Counted from the first letter of the stretch, positions 12,939 to 20,252 are shown. The stretch is DNA of 20,252 bases from Candidatus Nanopelagicales bacterium (GCA_018399515.1 JAGYOB010000008.1:1-20252); one strand, 5' to 3'. Notes: generated from the letters alone by a model not told the origin. Made by a program: numbers and translations.

Positions 12939-12945
12939 CTCGATA

Positions 12946-14205
12946 GTGAGATCCGTCATCACCCCCTACACCGACGTGCTGCGCGAGCCGGGAGCATTGA
13001 GATTCAGTCTTTCGGCACTGATCGCGCGGCTTCCCCTTGCGATGGTGGGGTTGGGAATCGTCCTCCTCGTCAGCGCTCAGCGCGGAAACTACGCGACAGC
13101 GGGGATCTTGACCGGGTCCTACGTCGTCGCGTCAGCCATAGCAACGCCCGTTGCCGCCCGCTTCGTCGATCGGTGGGGACAGCGCTCAGTCGTGTCGTTG
13201 ATCATGGTTGTCCATGTCCCGAGCCTTATCGGTTTCGTGTTCGCGGTTCTCAACAATGGGCCGATGGTTGCGCTCATCGCGTTGGCCGTGCTTGCAGGAG
13301 CTACCCAGCCGGCCAGCGGCTCCCTTGTTCGAGCACGGTGGATCCACGCGGTGGGCACAACGGATCGGCTGCGCGCCGCCTTCGCGTGGGAAAGCATCAT
13401 CGATGAGGTCATCTTCGTAACGGGTCCTCCGTTGGCCACCATCCTGGCCATTGTCGTGGCGCCTGCCGCGCCGCTTCTGGCCGCTGCCCTGCTCGTGCTG
13501 ACGGGTACGGTGCTCCTCCTCAGCCATCGACGCAGCGAGCCACCGATCCATGTGGTTCAGATTGCACGGTCACCCGCATGGCGAAACATCGGCCTTATTT
13601 GGCTGACACTCATCATGATCGCGCTTGGGGCGGTCTTCGGATCTCTCGAAATCGCCACCGTGGCTGCCACCCAGGACCTCGGAGTCCCCGCAGCAGCCGG
13701 GCTGGTGCTGGCTTTGTACGCAGCCGGTTCGCTGATCGGCGGAGTGCTCTTCGGTGCCTGGAATCCCGGTTCCACCCACCCTGTGCGACAGCTCCTCCTC
13801 GGGGCCGCTGTGCTCGCCGTTGTCACGATCCCGTTTCCCATCGTCGGTGGTGTGCTGCCGTTGAGCGCGGTCGCCATCCTGGCCGGGTTCGCCGTCGCGC
13901 CGGTGTTGATCATGACGAACTACCTGGTGTCGACCGTCGTTCCGGAGAGCCAGTTGACCGAGGGACTTGCCTGGGTCAACACGACTGGGCTGGGGGCGGG
14001 AGTAGCGCTGTCCGCCGCCGCCACCGGTGCCCTCATCGATGCGGCCGGACCCCGAGCCGGGTATGCCCTAACCGCCGGGGCCGGAGTAGCCACACTCCTC
14101 CTCGCCCTGACTGCCACCCGGTTCATCCATCCCGGTGAGCAGACCCCGCACGACCCGCCGACGAAGCAGCCGACCGATCCCCGATTGTCCCCACCAGCCC
14201 CGTGA
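12946..14205 (+). CDS. Major facilitator superfamily transporter
   Basis: A 419-aa protein with about 12 hydrophobic segments. After YTDVLREPGALRFSLSALIARLP, helix 1 (about 27-45) is followed by the cytosolic loop RFVDRWGQRS between helices 2 and 3, matching the MFS signature. A basic loop RRSEPPIHVVQIARSP separates the halves. The C-terminal tail (about 393-419) is polar and Pro-rich. Substrate unknown; the LALIARLP-type opening is common in actinobacterial drug- or metabolite-efflux-like MFS proteins. GTG 12946 is chosen because it directly precedes the conserved start and TACCCT sits 7 nt upstream; extension to 12868 would run into suhB. A LexA-like box covers its promoter, hinting at DNA-damage control. 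Confidence 0.85.
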   Translation: MRSVITPYTDVLREPGALRFSLSALIARLPLAMVGLGIVLLVSAQRGNYATAGILTGSYVVASAIATPVAARFVDRWGQRSVVSLIMVVHVPSLIGFVFAVLNNGPMVALIALAVLAGATQPASGSLVRARWIHAVGTTDRLRAAFAWESIIDEVIFVTGPPLATILAIVVAPAAPLLAAALLVLTGTVLLLSHRRSEPPIHVVQIARSPAWRNIGLIWLTLIMIALGAVFGSLEIATVAATQDLGVPAAAGLVLALYAAGSLIGGVLFGAWNPGSTHPVRQLLLGAAVLAVVTIPFPIVGGVLPLSAVAILAGFAVAPVLIMTNYLVSTVVPESQLTEGLAWVNTTGLGAGVALSAAATGALIDAAGPRAGYALTAGAGVATLLLALTATRFIHPGEQTPHDPPTKQPTDPRLSPPAP

Positions 14206-14237
14206 CCGATCAGCACAACCGATACACCACAATGGAG

Positions 14238-14270
14238 CAGGCCCGCCGCAGGCATGAGTGGACGGGCCTG
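14238..14270 (+). terminator. 8-bp inverted repeat between MFS and sepH
   Basis: CAGGCCCG (14238-14245) pairs perfectly with CGGGCCTG (14263-14270) around a 17-nt loop, 33 bp after the MFS stop and 38 bp before sepH. It may terminate MFS transcription or lie in the sepH promoter/leader. No U-tract follows. The remaining 102-bp gap shows no other clear element except the sepH ribosome binding site. Confidence 0.45.
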
Positions 14271-14307
14271 ACCCGGTCGATCAGCGAACGGCGAGGAGGA
14301 GGCGCAG

Positions 14308-15099
14308 ATGGCGGAATTGCGCTTTCTCGGCCTGTCGCAGGACGGAACGCAATTACTCCTGGCAGACTCCCGCGGCAGGAAGCATTCCGTTCTGGTCGAT
14401 TCCCGGCTCATGGCGGCTATGCGACTAGACGGACATCCAACCGGCCAGCGGGAGATCGCCCTGAACACGACTTTCAGCCCTCGACAGATCCAGCTGCGCC
14501 TGAGATCTGGGGCGACGGTGGCCGATCTCGCTGACGAATTCGGTGTGCCGGTGGACAAGGTCGAGCGCTTCGCTGGGCCGCCGTTAGCGGATCGGGCCTT
14601 CACCGCCGACCTGGCTCGCCGCACGGTCATCTCCTCGCACCTGGGCGATCGCCCTCTCGACGTCGTGGTGGCCAGGGCGGCGGAGACGGTGGGGGTCGAA
14701 TCGCCGGAGATCCGCTGGGACTCCTGGCTGCGCGAGGATGGGCTGTGGCAGATCCTGTGCTCCTACCCCTCTGGTCCGCTCGACCAGGTCGCAACATGGG
14801 TCTTCGATACCCGAGAATCGACCGTGCAAGCTGACGACGACACGGCACGCGCTCTCCTGATCGGTCCCACCGATCAGGTCGCAGCGGTGGCGTCGATCAC
14901 TGTCGAGCCAGGTTCGACGGGCCCTGCCCCGGCATCGGCGAACAGTGAGGAAGATGTCGATTCAGACCCGACCGCCGAGGATTCCCAAGGCCAGCCCGAA
15001 CCTGTCCGGCAACCCAAACGCGGCAAGCGGGCCAGCGTCCCGACCTGGGATGAGATTCTGTTCGGCTCGCAAGAGCAAGACGCCGATCCGACGGCGTAG
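14308..15099 (+). CDS. sepH: Septation protein SepH (DUF3071)
   Basis: A 263-aa actinobacterial cell-division regulator. Residues 1-60 form the conserved start (MAELRFLGLSQDGTQLLLAD). A helix-turn-helix-like segment follows (about 58-95: SPRQIQLRLRSGATVADLADEFGVPVDKVERF). The acidic, disordered linker is about 190-235, and the C-terminus carries the conserved RASVPTWDEILFG. SepH in Streptomyces binds FtsZ and stimulates its assembly and GTPase activity at division sites. The ATG has GAGGAGG 5 nt upstream. It is shorter than the Streptomyces protein because of a short linker. It converges with thymidine kinase with only 2 bp between stops. Confidence 0.95.
   Translation: MAELRFLGLSQDGTQLLLADSRGRKHSVLVDSRLMAAMRLDGHPTGQREIALNTTFSPRQIQLRLRSGATVADLADEFGVPVDKVERFAGPPLADRAFTADLARRTVISSHLGDRPLDVVVARAAETVGVESPEIRWDSWLREDGLWQILCSYPSGPLDQVATWVFDTRESTVQADDDTARALLIGPTDQVAAVASITVEPGSTGPAPASANSEEDVDSDPTAEDSQGQPEPVRQPKRGKRASVPTWDEILFGSQEQDADPTA
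15080..15097. terminator. Hairpin at the sepH/thymidine kinase convergent ends
   Basis: ACGCCG (15080-15085) pairs perfectly with CGGCGT (15092-15097) around a 6-nt loop, and the last T belongs to the sepH TAG (15097-15099). Read on the minus strand it follows the thymidine kinase stop (15102-15104) and is trailed by CTTGCTCTTG, a partial T-rich tail. It fits best as the kinase operon terminator embedded in the sepH 3' end. Confidence 0.45.
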
Positions 15100-15101
15100 C
15101 G

Positions 15102-15758
15102 TCACGCGCGAGCGTCTTCGCCACTGAACGGCAACGTCTGGCGGGACTGATGTTCGCGGCCGGATCCTCTCGCGGTCACGCCTCGACGATGATGTTCGCG
15201 ACACAGCACCTCGTAACTCACCACACCCGTTTCGATGTCGCCGATCACGACCTGCTCCCCCTCCATGACGACGACGCCGTCGACTGTTCTGGCATTGTGA
15301 GTGCCTCTCCGTCCGCACCAACACAGTGACGCGACCTGGAGAACTTCGACACGGTCTGCCAACTCGACCAGCCGGGCGGAGCCAGGGAACAGACGGGTAC
15401 GGAAGTCGGTGAGAATGCCGAAGGCGAAAACATCGATATCCAGCGAGTCAACAATCACAGCGAGTTGATCGATCTGCGCAGATGTGTAGAACTGAGATTC
15501 ATCACAGATGAGATAGTCCACTGGCCGACCAGAAGAAAGCTCATAAACGATCAAGGCGTGGAAATCCAAATCCTCGGACACTTCGCGAGCCGGTGACCGC
15601 AACCCCAGGCGACTGGAGATGGTGGATTCACCCGCGCGATCGTGCCGGGTGAACACCAATCCGGCACGCCCCCGAGATGCATGGTTGTGATCAGTCTGGA
15701 GCGCCAGTGTGGATTTGCCGCAGTCCATCGTTCCCGAGAAGAACACGAGCTCAGCCAC
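15102..15758 (-). CDS. tdk: Thymidine kinase (type II)
   Basis: A 218-aa enzyme that phosphorylates thymidine with ATP for salvage into dTMP. The P-loop is GTMDCGKST (9-17), the Walker-B-like strand is LICDESQFY with Asp86 and Glu87, and the lasso region reads FGILTDFRTRLFPGS. Zinc-type residues are CWC (Cys146, Cys148) and a later Cys186 in VLCREHH. The C-terminal 25 residues are a basic, Gln-rich tail. The GTG at 15758 has GGAGG 6 nt upstream and overlaps the phosphodiesterase stop by 8 bp; TTG 15776 would be an unsupported extension. It is last in a three-gene operon and converges with sepH. Confidence 0.95.
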   Translation of the reverse strand: MAELVFFSGTMDCGKSTLALQTDHNHASRGRAGLVFTRHDRAGESTISSRLGLRSPAREVSEDLDFHALIVYELSSGRPVDYLICDESQFYTSAQIDQLAVIVDSLDIDVFAFGILTDFRTRLFPGSARLVELADRVEVLQVASLCWCGRRGTHNARTVDGVVVMEGEQVVIGDIETGVVSYEVLCREHHRRGVTARGSGREHQSRQTLPFSGEDARA

Positions 15759-16887
15759 GACGCCCCTCCCCCGCAATGGTGATGAGGGGTATCTCGACCT
15801 CGGCCGCTGTCAGCGAGCCATGTTGCCCACGCAGACGAGAGACCCTCGCATCGGTGGATGCTGAGGTCAGCGACCAGGTGTCTTTCGCCCAGGCGATGAC
15901 TCCCCCGATTCTATCGGCGATGGTCGGTTCCATCGAACCGAAATATCCCGCGGAGATAGCCTCTGATCGCGTCATCACCCAGGCGTAATCCCCCAGGACC
16001 TCGCTCCACTCCGCCGCAACCTCCTGCTCCCGACCGGCACCCGTATAGATGAATCGACACCGTGGTTCGCCTCCGATGTTTACAACATGACGTCGTAACT
16101 GGGCAATCGCATCAATCTCGATCCGTCGGTCGCTGTCGACATCGACCATTCCGTGATCGGCTGTCACAACGAGTAGATCCTTTGTCGAACACGCTCCAGC
16201 GATCCGTTCGACGATGTAATCCACGTGCGCGAGCTCCGAACGCCAGTGATCGGATTCCACCCCGTGCCCATGGCCCGTGCGATCGAGATCGGGCCAGTAC
16301 ACATAGCTCAGGGCGGGCCCATCATCCCTCGCTGCTGCAAGCAGTTCCCCGAGTCGCTCGCCGACGCTGTCGGCACCTCGGTAGGTCCCACCACGCAGCA
16401 CGGCCTGGGTTAAACCGGAGTGTGCATAGGCCCGGGGACTGATGCTGGTGACACGGACTCCGCGATCGGTTAACCGCTCCAGCATCGTTGGTTCGGGTTG
16501 GATCACATGAGGAGAGGGGGCATCCTGCCAATTGAGAGGATGCAGGAGGCCCTGGTGTCCGTCCACCATGAAGGACGCGCCGACAAGGCCGTGAGCGCCC
16601 GGGGCCAATCCAGTCCCGAGGCTGCCCAGGCCGGTCGGGGTGGTGGTCGGGGTCGCTGCGTGGATTCCGCGAACACTCGCTGAAGTCATGAACGGTGCAA
16701 CATCGGCGTGCTCACGCAGGCTCGACAAGCCCAACCCATCCACGAGCACGACGATCACGTGTCGGTAGCCGTCACCGAGGCCGAGCAGGTCCCAGTAGCC
16801 GGGGACTCCGAGCGCCGCCGCCGCCGACGGAAGCACCGATGCGAGGGATCCGCCATCGTATTCGGGCGGCGGGGGAAGGCCGACCAT
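15751..16887 (-). CDS. Alkaline phosphatase-superfamily nucleotide pyrophosphatase/phosphodiesterase
   Basis: A 378-aa NPP-type phosphodiesterase. Metal and catalytic motifs in order: VLVDGLG (Asp50), HAATPTTTPTGLGSLGTG with the nucleophilic Thr at 81-83, YWPDLDRTGHGHG (Asp and His), VVTADHGM (Asp-His) and RGQHGSL (His). These are the two-zinc site residues of the superfamily. No signal peptide is seen, so it is probably cytosolic and may cleave nucleotide-type phosphodiesters; the exact substrate is unknown. Its ATG overlaps the DUF5998 stop as TGATG and its 3' end overlaps thymidine kinase by 8 bp, so all three are coupled; the pairing with thymidine kinase suggests nucleotide turnover. Confidence 0.9.
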   Translation of the reverse strand: MVGLPPPPEYDGGSLASVLPSAAAALGVPGYWDLLGLGDGYRHVIVVLVDGLGLSSLREHADVAPFMTSASVRGIHAATPTTTPTGLGSLGTGLAPGAHGLVGASFMVDGHQGLLHPLNWQDAPSPHVIQPEPTMLERLTDRGVRVTSISPRAYAHSGLTQAVLRGGTYRGADSVGERLGELLAAARDDGPALSYVYWPDLDRTGHGHGVESDHWRSELAHVDYIVERIAGACSTKDLLVVTADHGMVDVDSDRRIEIDAIAQLRRHVVNIGGEPRCRFIYTGAGREQEVAAEWSEVLGDYAWVMTRSEAISAGYFGSMEPTIADRIGGVIAWAKDTWSLTSASTDARVSRLRGQHGSLTAAEVEIPLITIAGEGRRG

Positions 16888-17477
16888 CAGCGAAGCCGCG
16901 CCGCCGTCGCCTCCGAGAGGGCTGCCGCGAACGTGAGAGCTTGTGCGACGACCTCTGGTCCGTCTGCCGCCTCCGATACACGCAGGGACAGATCGTCGTT
17001 GCTGGCCGCACCGGTGTACCCATGGTCAGCTTCGCAGGCCGGATCCGAGCACCCAGCCGGTTCGAGGTCGATGCGACTTACCGCACCCCATCCGATCGTG
17101 AGCAACACCTCGCGCGTCGGTCCACCCACCCGATGCGTCGCGGGGTTGGCTACCACTCGAGTCACGACGACCGAGTCCACTCGCTCCAGCCGCACAGCTT
17201 CGGTGGATGCCGAGGCATACGGATGGGGACAACTCTCGTCAGGGCCATGCTCGTCGGTGTGCCCGACGATCAATCGAGTGGCCGTCAAGGCGAGGACCGT
17301 GACGTGACGCCTTAACTGATCGCGATCAAAAGCCGCTTCGTGATGGACAACGTAAGACACGAGCGATTCGCCGACGATGGCCGTGTCCAGCGCATCCGCA
17401 ACGAGATCGGGATAGTAGCCGCTCCGCTCGATGTCGGAGCGCAACCGCATCCTCAAGGTATCGCTCATGGACCCCAT
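16887..17477 (-). CDS. DUF5998 family protein
   Basis: A 196-aa soluble protein of an actinobacterial family without known function. Recognisable segments are SDIERSGYYPDLVADALDTAI near the N-terminus, LALTATRLIVGHTDEH, a VDSVVVTRVVANP strand, LLTIGWGAVSRIDLEPAGCSDPACEADHGYTG, and a C-terminal helix. The CSDPACEADHGY segment has Cys and His residues that could bind metal. ATG 17477 has AGGTG 5 nt upstream; ATG 17468, three codons in, is an alternative. First gene of the phosphodiesterase-thymidine kinase operon. The gene upstream on the same strand, patA, ends 65 bp away, with a candidate terminator. Confidence 0.85.
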   Translation of the reverse strand: MGSMSDTLRMRLRSDIERSGYYPDLVADALDTAIVGESLVSYVVHHEAAFDRDQLRRHVTVLALTATRLIVGHTDEHGPDESCPHPYASASTEAVRLERVDSVVVTRVVANPATHRVGGPTREVLLTIGWGAVSRIDLEPAGCSDPACEADHGYTGAASNDDLSLRVSEAADGPEVVAQALTFAAALSEATAARLR

Positions 17478-17493
17478 CCTGTCACCTGGAGTT

Positions 17494-17561
17494 CCGGCCG
17501 TGCACTGAAGATGCCGGCTTGAGGACGCTGAACTGCCGGGCCCTAGCCAACGGTGGGCCGG
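17494..17561 (-). terminator. patA 3' end: bulged hairpin with stop in loop, plus weak second stem
   Basis: GGCCC (17539-17543) pairs with GGGCC (17555-17559), extended by CC/GG (17536-17537/17560-17561) across a single-base bulge. The loop begins at the patA TAG (17543-17545, minus). Downstream, CCGGC (17494-17498) and GCCGG (17513-17517) form a weak 5-bp stem. Together they could end patA transcription before the DUF5998 operon. Confidence 0.4.
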
Positions 17562-20089
17562 AGCAGGCGACCGAGGCTACGCGTCCCCCAAAGTTGGTCC
17601 CCACCAACCATGCCAATTCGGACATCGAAGCCTCGACACCCCCAGGTTCCGGTCTGCCTCATCCTTTCGAGCACGACGTCGACTCGATAGATCTTGGGAA
17701 CGTCGTGGAGCAAAGCTGCTACTCGACGTACAACCTCAGCCAAAACCGGAGAATCACCCTCAGTCCCTGCATTGGTGTCCATCGCCGAGACCGAGCGACT
17801 CACCAGCCTTTCGGCCTGATGGCCGGTCAGAGGCGCCAACGCGTAATGTCGATCCCCTAACGCCTCGGCGATCGGACTGGCGAGACCGAAACTGACCACC
17901 GGACCAAGTAGGGAATCGCGGGTGGCAACCACGCGAACTGCGCTCACATGTGGCGGCTCCGTCGCATGAATACGGGGTGGCAGTCCGTAATGCCTGATCA
18001 GGGCATCTGCATCTTCTTCGCTCACATCTACCCAACCGCTAGCGCACTCGAGTTCCGTCGCATTATCGGTGAGATGCGTGACCACATCGCGTGCAGCCAT
18101 CGCGTCGCAGCCCGGAACCGGGGCCGCAGCACCGAGCGACGTTTCATTCTCTGCGAGCGAGGACGTATACCCAACCACCCTCTCAAGCGCCGTCATCGCA
18201 TGCTCCACATCGGTGAATATCGGTAGTACTGAGCCGGCTCGATCCCGCACGGTTTGCCGCAGGGCGGACACATTCCAACCGAGAACAACCGCGATGATCG
18301 GTTTGGACACCGTGGCCGCCAACTCGGCGATGAGGGCCCTGGCCTGCGCGTCATGATCGGTGGATTCCACGGGTGGGACATACAGTGCCACCACAATGTC
18401 GACTCGGGGGTCTCGGACCGTCTCGTCGAGATAACGACGGAACCGATGCGGACTGCTGCTGCGCGACAGGATGCGAGACGTGGTCCCGCATTCGAGCCCC
18501 ACCTGCTCTGCTGCATTGCGAGCCAGGATTTCAACCGCTTCGGAGTTCCCGACAAGTCCGATACGGCCACGTCCTAAATTGCCCCTGATCTGGAGCACCT
18601 CCGCCACATCAAGCAGTTGGTCCAATGTCGCGACCTCGATCACTCCGGTGTCGGCGATGATCTGGTCGTAGGCATTCGCGGGAACATCCTCGATTTCCGC
18701 CGAGCGCAGGACTGGGCCTCGTCTACGCGCGCCCGTGGTCCGCAGGATGACCACAGGCTTATGTCGGGCCGTTCGCTCGATCAGACGCGCGAATTTGCGC
18801 GGATTACCGACTGTCTCCAAATACAGCATGATCGAATGCGTGCGGTCATCCTCCTCCCAGAATTGCAAGAGGTCATTGCCGGATATGTCTGCCCGATGTC
18901 CGGCCGATACGAAGGTGCTGACCCCTAAACCACGAGCATCCATCCGTCGCATGATGTCAACCGCTAACGCGCCTGACTGACAGAAGAACCCGATCGACCC
19001 GCGGCGGGGCATCGCCGGCAGCAGGGAAGCGTTCAAGGACAGGTCGCCATCGGTGTTGACAGCACCCAGAGCCGCTGGACCGAGCAAGCGCATGCCGCCA
19101 TCGCGGGCAGTTCTGGCTAGTCGTGCCGGCGACAAATCCGGTTGCGCATCACCAGCGTCGAACCCGCTCGACACGACGATGACCGCTCCTGCACCGACGC
19201 CTGCTGCTGCATCGACGACGCCGGGGACCTCGTCGGCTACGACTGCGATCACCACGAGATCTACGCCTTGGTCGTCGCTGTCTTTGATTCGATCAAGGCT
19301 GGAATGGCAGGTTACCCCGAGGATTTGGTGTGCTGACGGATGGACCGCATATATGCGCCCTGTGTAGCCGCTGGCGATGAGATTGCGTAGCAGCACGTGC
19401 CCCACGGTCCCCTCCCGACGTGAAGCGCCGACGACCGCGACAGACGCCGGGCGCAGGAGCGGTAGCAGCGAGCGCGCTTCGCTGCGTTGCTCTCGAGCAT
19501 TGCGAACTGCCTCCGATACACCGGTCGGCTCGATGTCCAATCGGACAGACACCACACCCTCGTCGTAACCTTGTGAGAGTTCGTACCCGGCGTATCGAAA
19601 GGTCGCCAGCATTCGGCCATTCGCGGGAAGCACATCAGCGACGAAACGGCCGATGCCGTTTTCGCGAGCCGCGGAGGCGAGATGTTCGAGCAGGAGTGAA
19701 CCGATACCCAGGCCTTGATGGTCGTCGCGAATGACGAATGCGACCTCGGCTTCGTCATTTTCGAGTCGGTCGTACCTGCCCACCCCCACGATGTGGTCCT
19801 TCATCATGACGACGAGAGCAACCCGATCACGATGATTCACCTGCGTAAACCTGCGCAACTCCGAATCGCTGAGCGTGGGATGCGGAGCGAAGAACCGGAA
19901 GTAGACCGTCTGATCACTCAGCTGTTCATGAAACCGGGCCAGTTCCGGGGCATCCTGTGGCTGAATGGGGCGTAGCCTCGCGGTTCGGCCGTCACGCAGC
20001 ACGACGTCGGCCTCCCAGCCGACGGGGTAGCCAGCCTGGCTATCCATGACCGACGTGGTTCCGGTGGTGTCGGGGGCCATAGAAGCCAC
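17543..20089 (-). CDS. GNAT acetyltransferase fused to NDP-forming acyl-CoA ligase-like domain (PatA type)
   Basis: An 848-aa fusion. A GNAT domain (about 25-185) has the acetyl-CoA loop QGLGIG at 125-130. Then come a CoA-binding Rossmann domain (about 210-335, LRPASVAVVGASRREGTVGH), a succinyl-CoA-ligase-like domain (about 360-660, with FFCQSGALAVDIM) and a C-terminal ATP-grasp remnant (about 692-848). This order is that of actinobacterial PatA protein lysine acetyltransferases, which silence acetyl-CoA synthetase. The phosphohistidine segment (usually HTxSLAxSD) reads RSAEIEDVPANAYD, and the ATP-grasp lacks its nucleotide-binding front third: YGLPPRIHATEPP runs straight into VSAVRVVATRDSLLGP. 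The ligase half is therefore probably a sensor, not an enzyme. GTG 20089 has GGGAGGAG 5 nt upstream; extension to 20179 is unsupported. Confidence 0.85.
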   Translation of the reverse strand: MASMAPDTTGTTSVMDSQAGYPVGWEADVVLRDGRTARLRPIQPQDAPELARFHEQLSDQTVYFRFFAPHPTLSDSELRRFTQVNHRDRVALVVMMKDHIVGVGRYDRLENDEAEVAFVIRDDHQGLGIGSLLLEHLASAARENGIGRFVADVLPANGRMLATFRYAGYELSQGYDEGVVSVRLDIEPTGVSEAVRNAREQRSEARSLLPLLRPASVAVVGASRREGTVGHVLLRNLIASGYTGRIYAVHPSAHQILGVTCHSSLDRIKDSDDQGVDLVVIAVVADEVPGVVDAAAGVGAGAVIVVSSGFDAGDAQPDLSPARLARTARDGGMRLLGPAALGAVNTDGDLSLNASLLPAMPRRGSIGFFCQSGALAVDIMRRMDARGLGVSTFVSAGHRADISGNDLLQFWEEDDRTHSIMLYLETVGNPRKFARLIERTARHKPVVILRTTGARRRGPVLRSAEIEDVPANAYDQIIADTGVIEVATLDQLLDVAEVLQIRGNLGRGRIGLVGNSEAVEILARNAAEQVGLECGTTSRILSRSSSPHRFRRYLDETVRDPRVDIVVALYVPPVESTDHDAQARALIAELAATVSKPIIAVVLGWNVSALRQTVRDRAGSVLPIFTDVEHAMTALERVVGYTSSLAENETSLGAAAPVPGCDAMAARDVVTHLTDNATELECASGWVDVSEEDADALIRHYGLPPRIHATEPPHVSAVRVVATRDSLLGPVVSFGLASPIAEALGDRHYALAPLTGHQAERLVSRSVSAMDTNAGTEGDSPVLAEVVRRVAALLHDVPKIYRVDVVLERMRQTGTWGCRGFDVRIGMVGGDQLWGTRSLGRLLRPTVG

Positions 20090-20180
20090 GGTATCTCCTC
20101 CCTGAGGGGATCGCCGCAACCTTGGCGTGCCGTTGCCAGGGCCTGGCCACTCCGATAGGGCAGGATCATCGCGATGCACC
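20090..20180. promoter_or_regulatory. Divergent patA/next-gene region with two palindromes
   Basis: GCCAGG-G-CCTGGC (20135-20147) is a 13-bp palindrome with one central base; CATCGCGATG (20167-20176) is a perfect 10-bp palindrome. For the plus-strand gene, TTGCCA (20133-20138) matches a -35 consensus at five of six positions and TAGGGC (20156-20161) is a weak -10 at 17-bp spacing, so the first palindrome would overlap the -35. No confident promoter toward patA is seen. Confidence 0.4.
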
Positions 20181-20252
20181 GTGACCCACCAGGCCGACCA
20201 GACCGACCAAACCGACCAGACTGACCAGACTGACCAAAGACACGCTGTGACG
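20181..20252 (+). CDS. Start of an unidentified protein with TDQ repeats (cut by window edge)
   Basis: An open frame of 24 codons runs from GTG 20181 to the edge: MTHQ, then ADQ, four TDQ units and RHAVT. The repeat stays in frame with no stop, and the GTG lies at the expected place after a divergent promoter, but no good ribosome binding site precedes it (AGGAT is 14 nt away). The real start could instead be the GTG at 20247, leaving the repeat in the leader. An acetylation partner of patA, such as an AcuC-type deacetylase, often lies nearby in actinobacteria, but nothing here shows it. Confidence 0.4.
   Translation, partial: MTHQADQTDQTDQTDQTDQRHAVT
20193..20237 (+). repeat. 9-bp tandem repeat, 5 units
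   Basis: Five units fit RCYGACCAR (for example ACCGACCAG, ACTGACCAG). In the GTG 20181 frame each encodes A/T-D-Q. Units differ only by third-position or C/T changes, so the peptide is better conserved than the DNA, which supports the repeat being translated. Confidence 0.9.

Noticed and set aside
12868..12945. N-terminal extension of the MFS transporter
   Set aside because: It runs through the LexA-like box and into suhB; GTG 12946 fits the family start and leaderless spacing.
20193..20237. Iterons of an origin or CRISPR-like array
   Set aside because: Nine-bp contiguous units that keep a TDQ reading frame; no DnaA boxes or AT-rich region nearby.

Overview
The window is GC-rich, gene-dense DNA from an actinobacterium (class Actinomycetes). 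Three things point there: families largely confined to that group (SepH, DUF3159, DUF3710, DUF3093, DUF4193, DUF4235, DUF5998), frequent GTG starts, and several genes that look leaderless, with a TANNNT box 6-8 nt before the start codon. The genus cannot be fixed from the sequence. There are no rRNA or tRNA genes, insertion sequences, phage genes or CRISPR arrays.

Layout. 1-652 (-) is the N-terminal third of aconitase. 790-2682 (+) is a glutamine-dependent asparagine synthase. 2719-6111 holds an APC-type permease facing two TrkA/RCK proteins (ceoB-ceoC), probably a potassium uptake and control module. 6094-7193 (-) is an OB-fold protein plus a DUF3159 membrane protein. 7247-8083 (+) is an alpha/beta-hydrolase-like protein. 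8017-9815 (-) is an operon of hotdog thioesterase, dut and DUF3710. 9950-10420 (+) is DUF3093 and 10526-10906 (+) a DUF4235 protein with a four-residue repeat. 10913-11209 (-) is DUF4193, 11443-11961 (+) a gamma-carbonic-anhydrase-like protein, 11987-12889 (-) a SuhB-like inositol monophosphatase, 12946-14205 (+) an MFS transporter and 14308-15099 (+) sepH. 15102-17477 (-) is the operon DUF5998 - phosphodiesterase - thymidine kinase. 17543-20089 (-) is a GNAT/acyl-CoA-ligase fusion of the PatA type. A new gene starts at 20181 (+).

From the permease to suhB, gene order and the alternating strands match, from memory, the Mycobacterium tuberculosis block Rv2690c-Rv2701c. Additions here are the thioesterase, DUF4235 and the carbonic anhydrase; asnB lies beside the permease. 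The block mixes ion homeostasis, dUTP hygiene, inositol phosphate metabolism and small envelope or unknown proteins. It is followed by a division regulator (sepH) and thymidine salvage.

The strongest non-gene signals are: (1) a LexA/SOS-box-like dyad in the suhB/MFS divergent promoter, overlapping the expected -35 of the MFS gene; (2) a series of short hairpins built over or against stop codons at gene ends, mostly where genes converge, which look like compact bidirectional terminators; (3) near-perfect palindromes in several divergent promoter regions; (4) degenerate catalytic sites in the PatA ligase half and in the hydrolase; (5) two in-frame tandem repeats encoding acidic N-terminal repeats. 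I found no clearly new multi-gene defence or mobile system.
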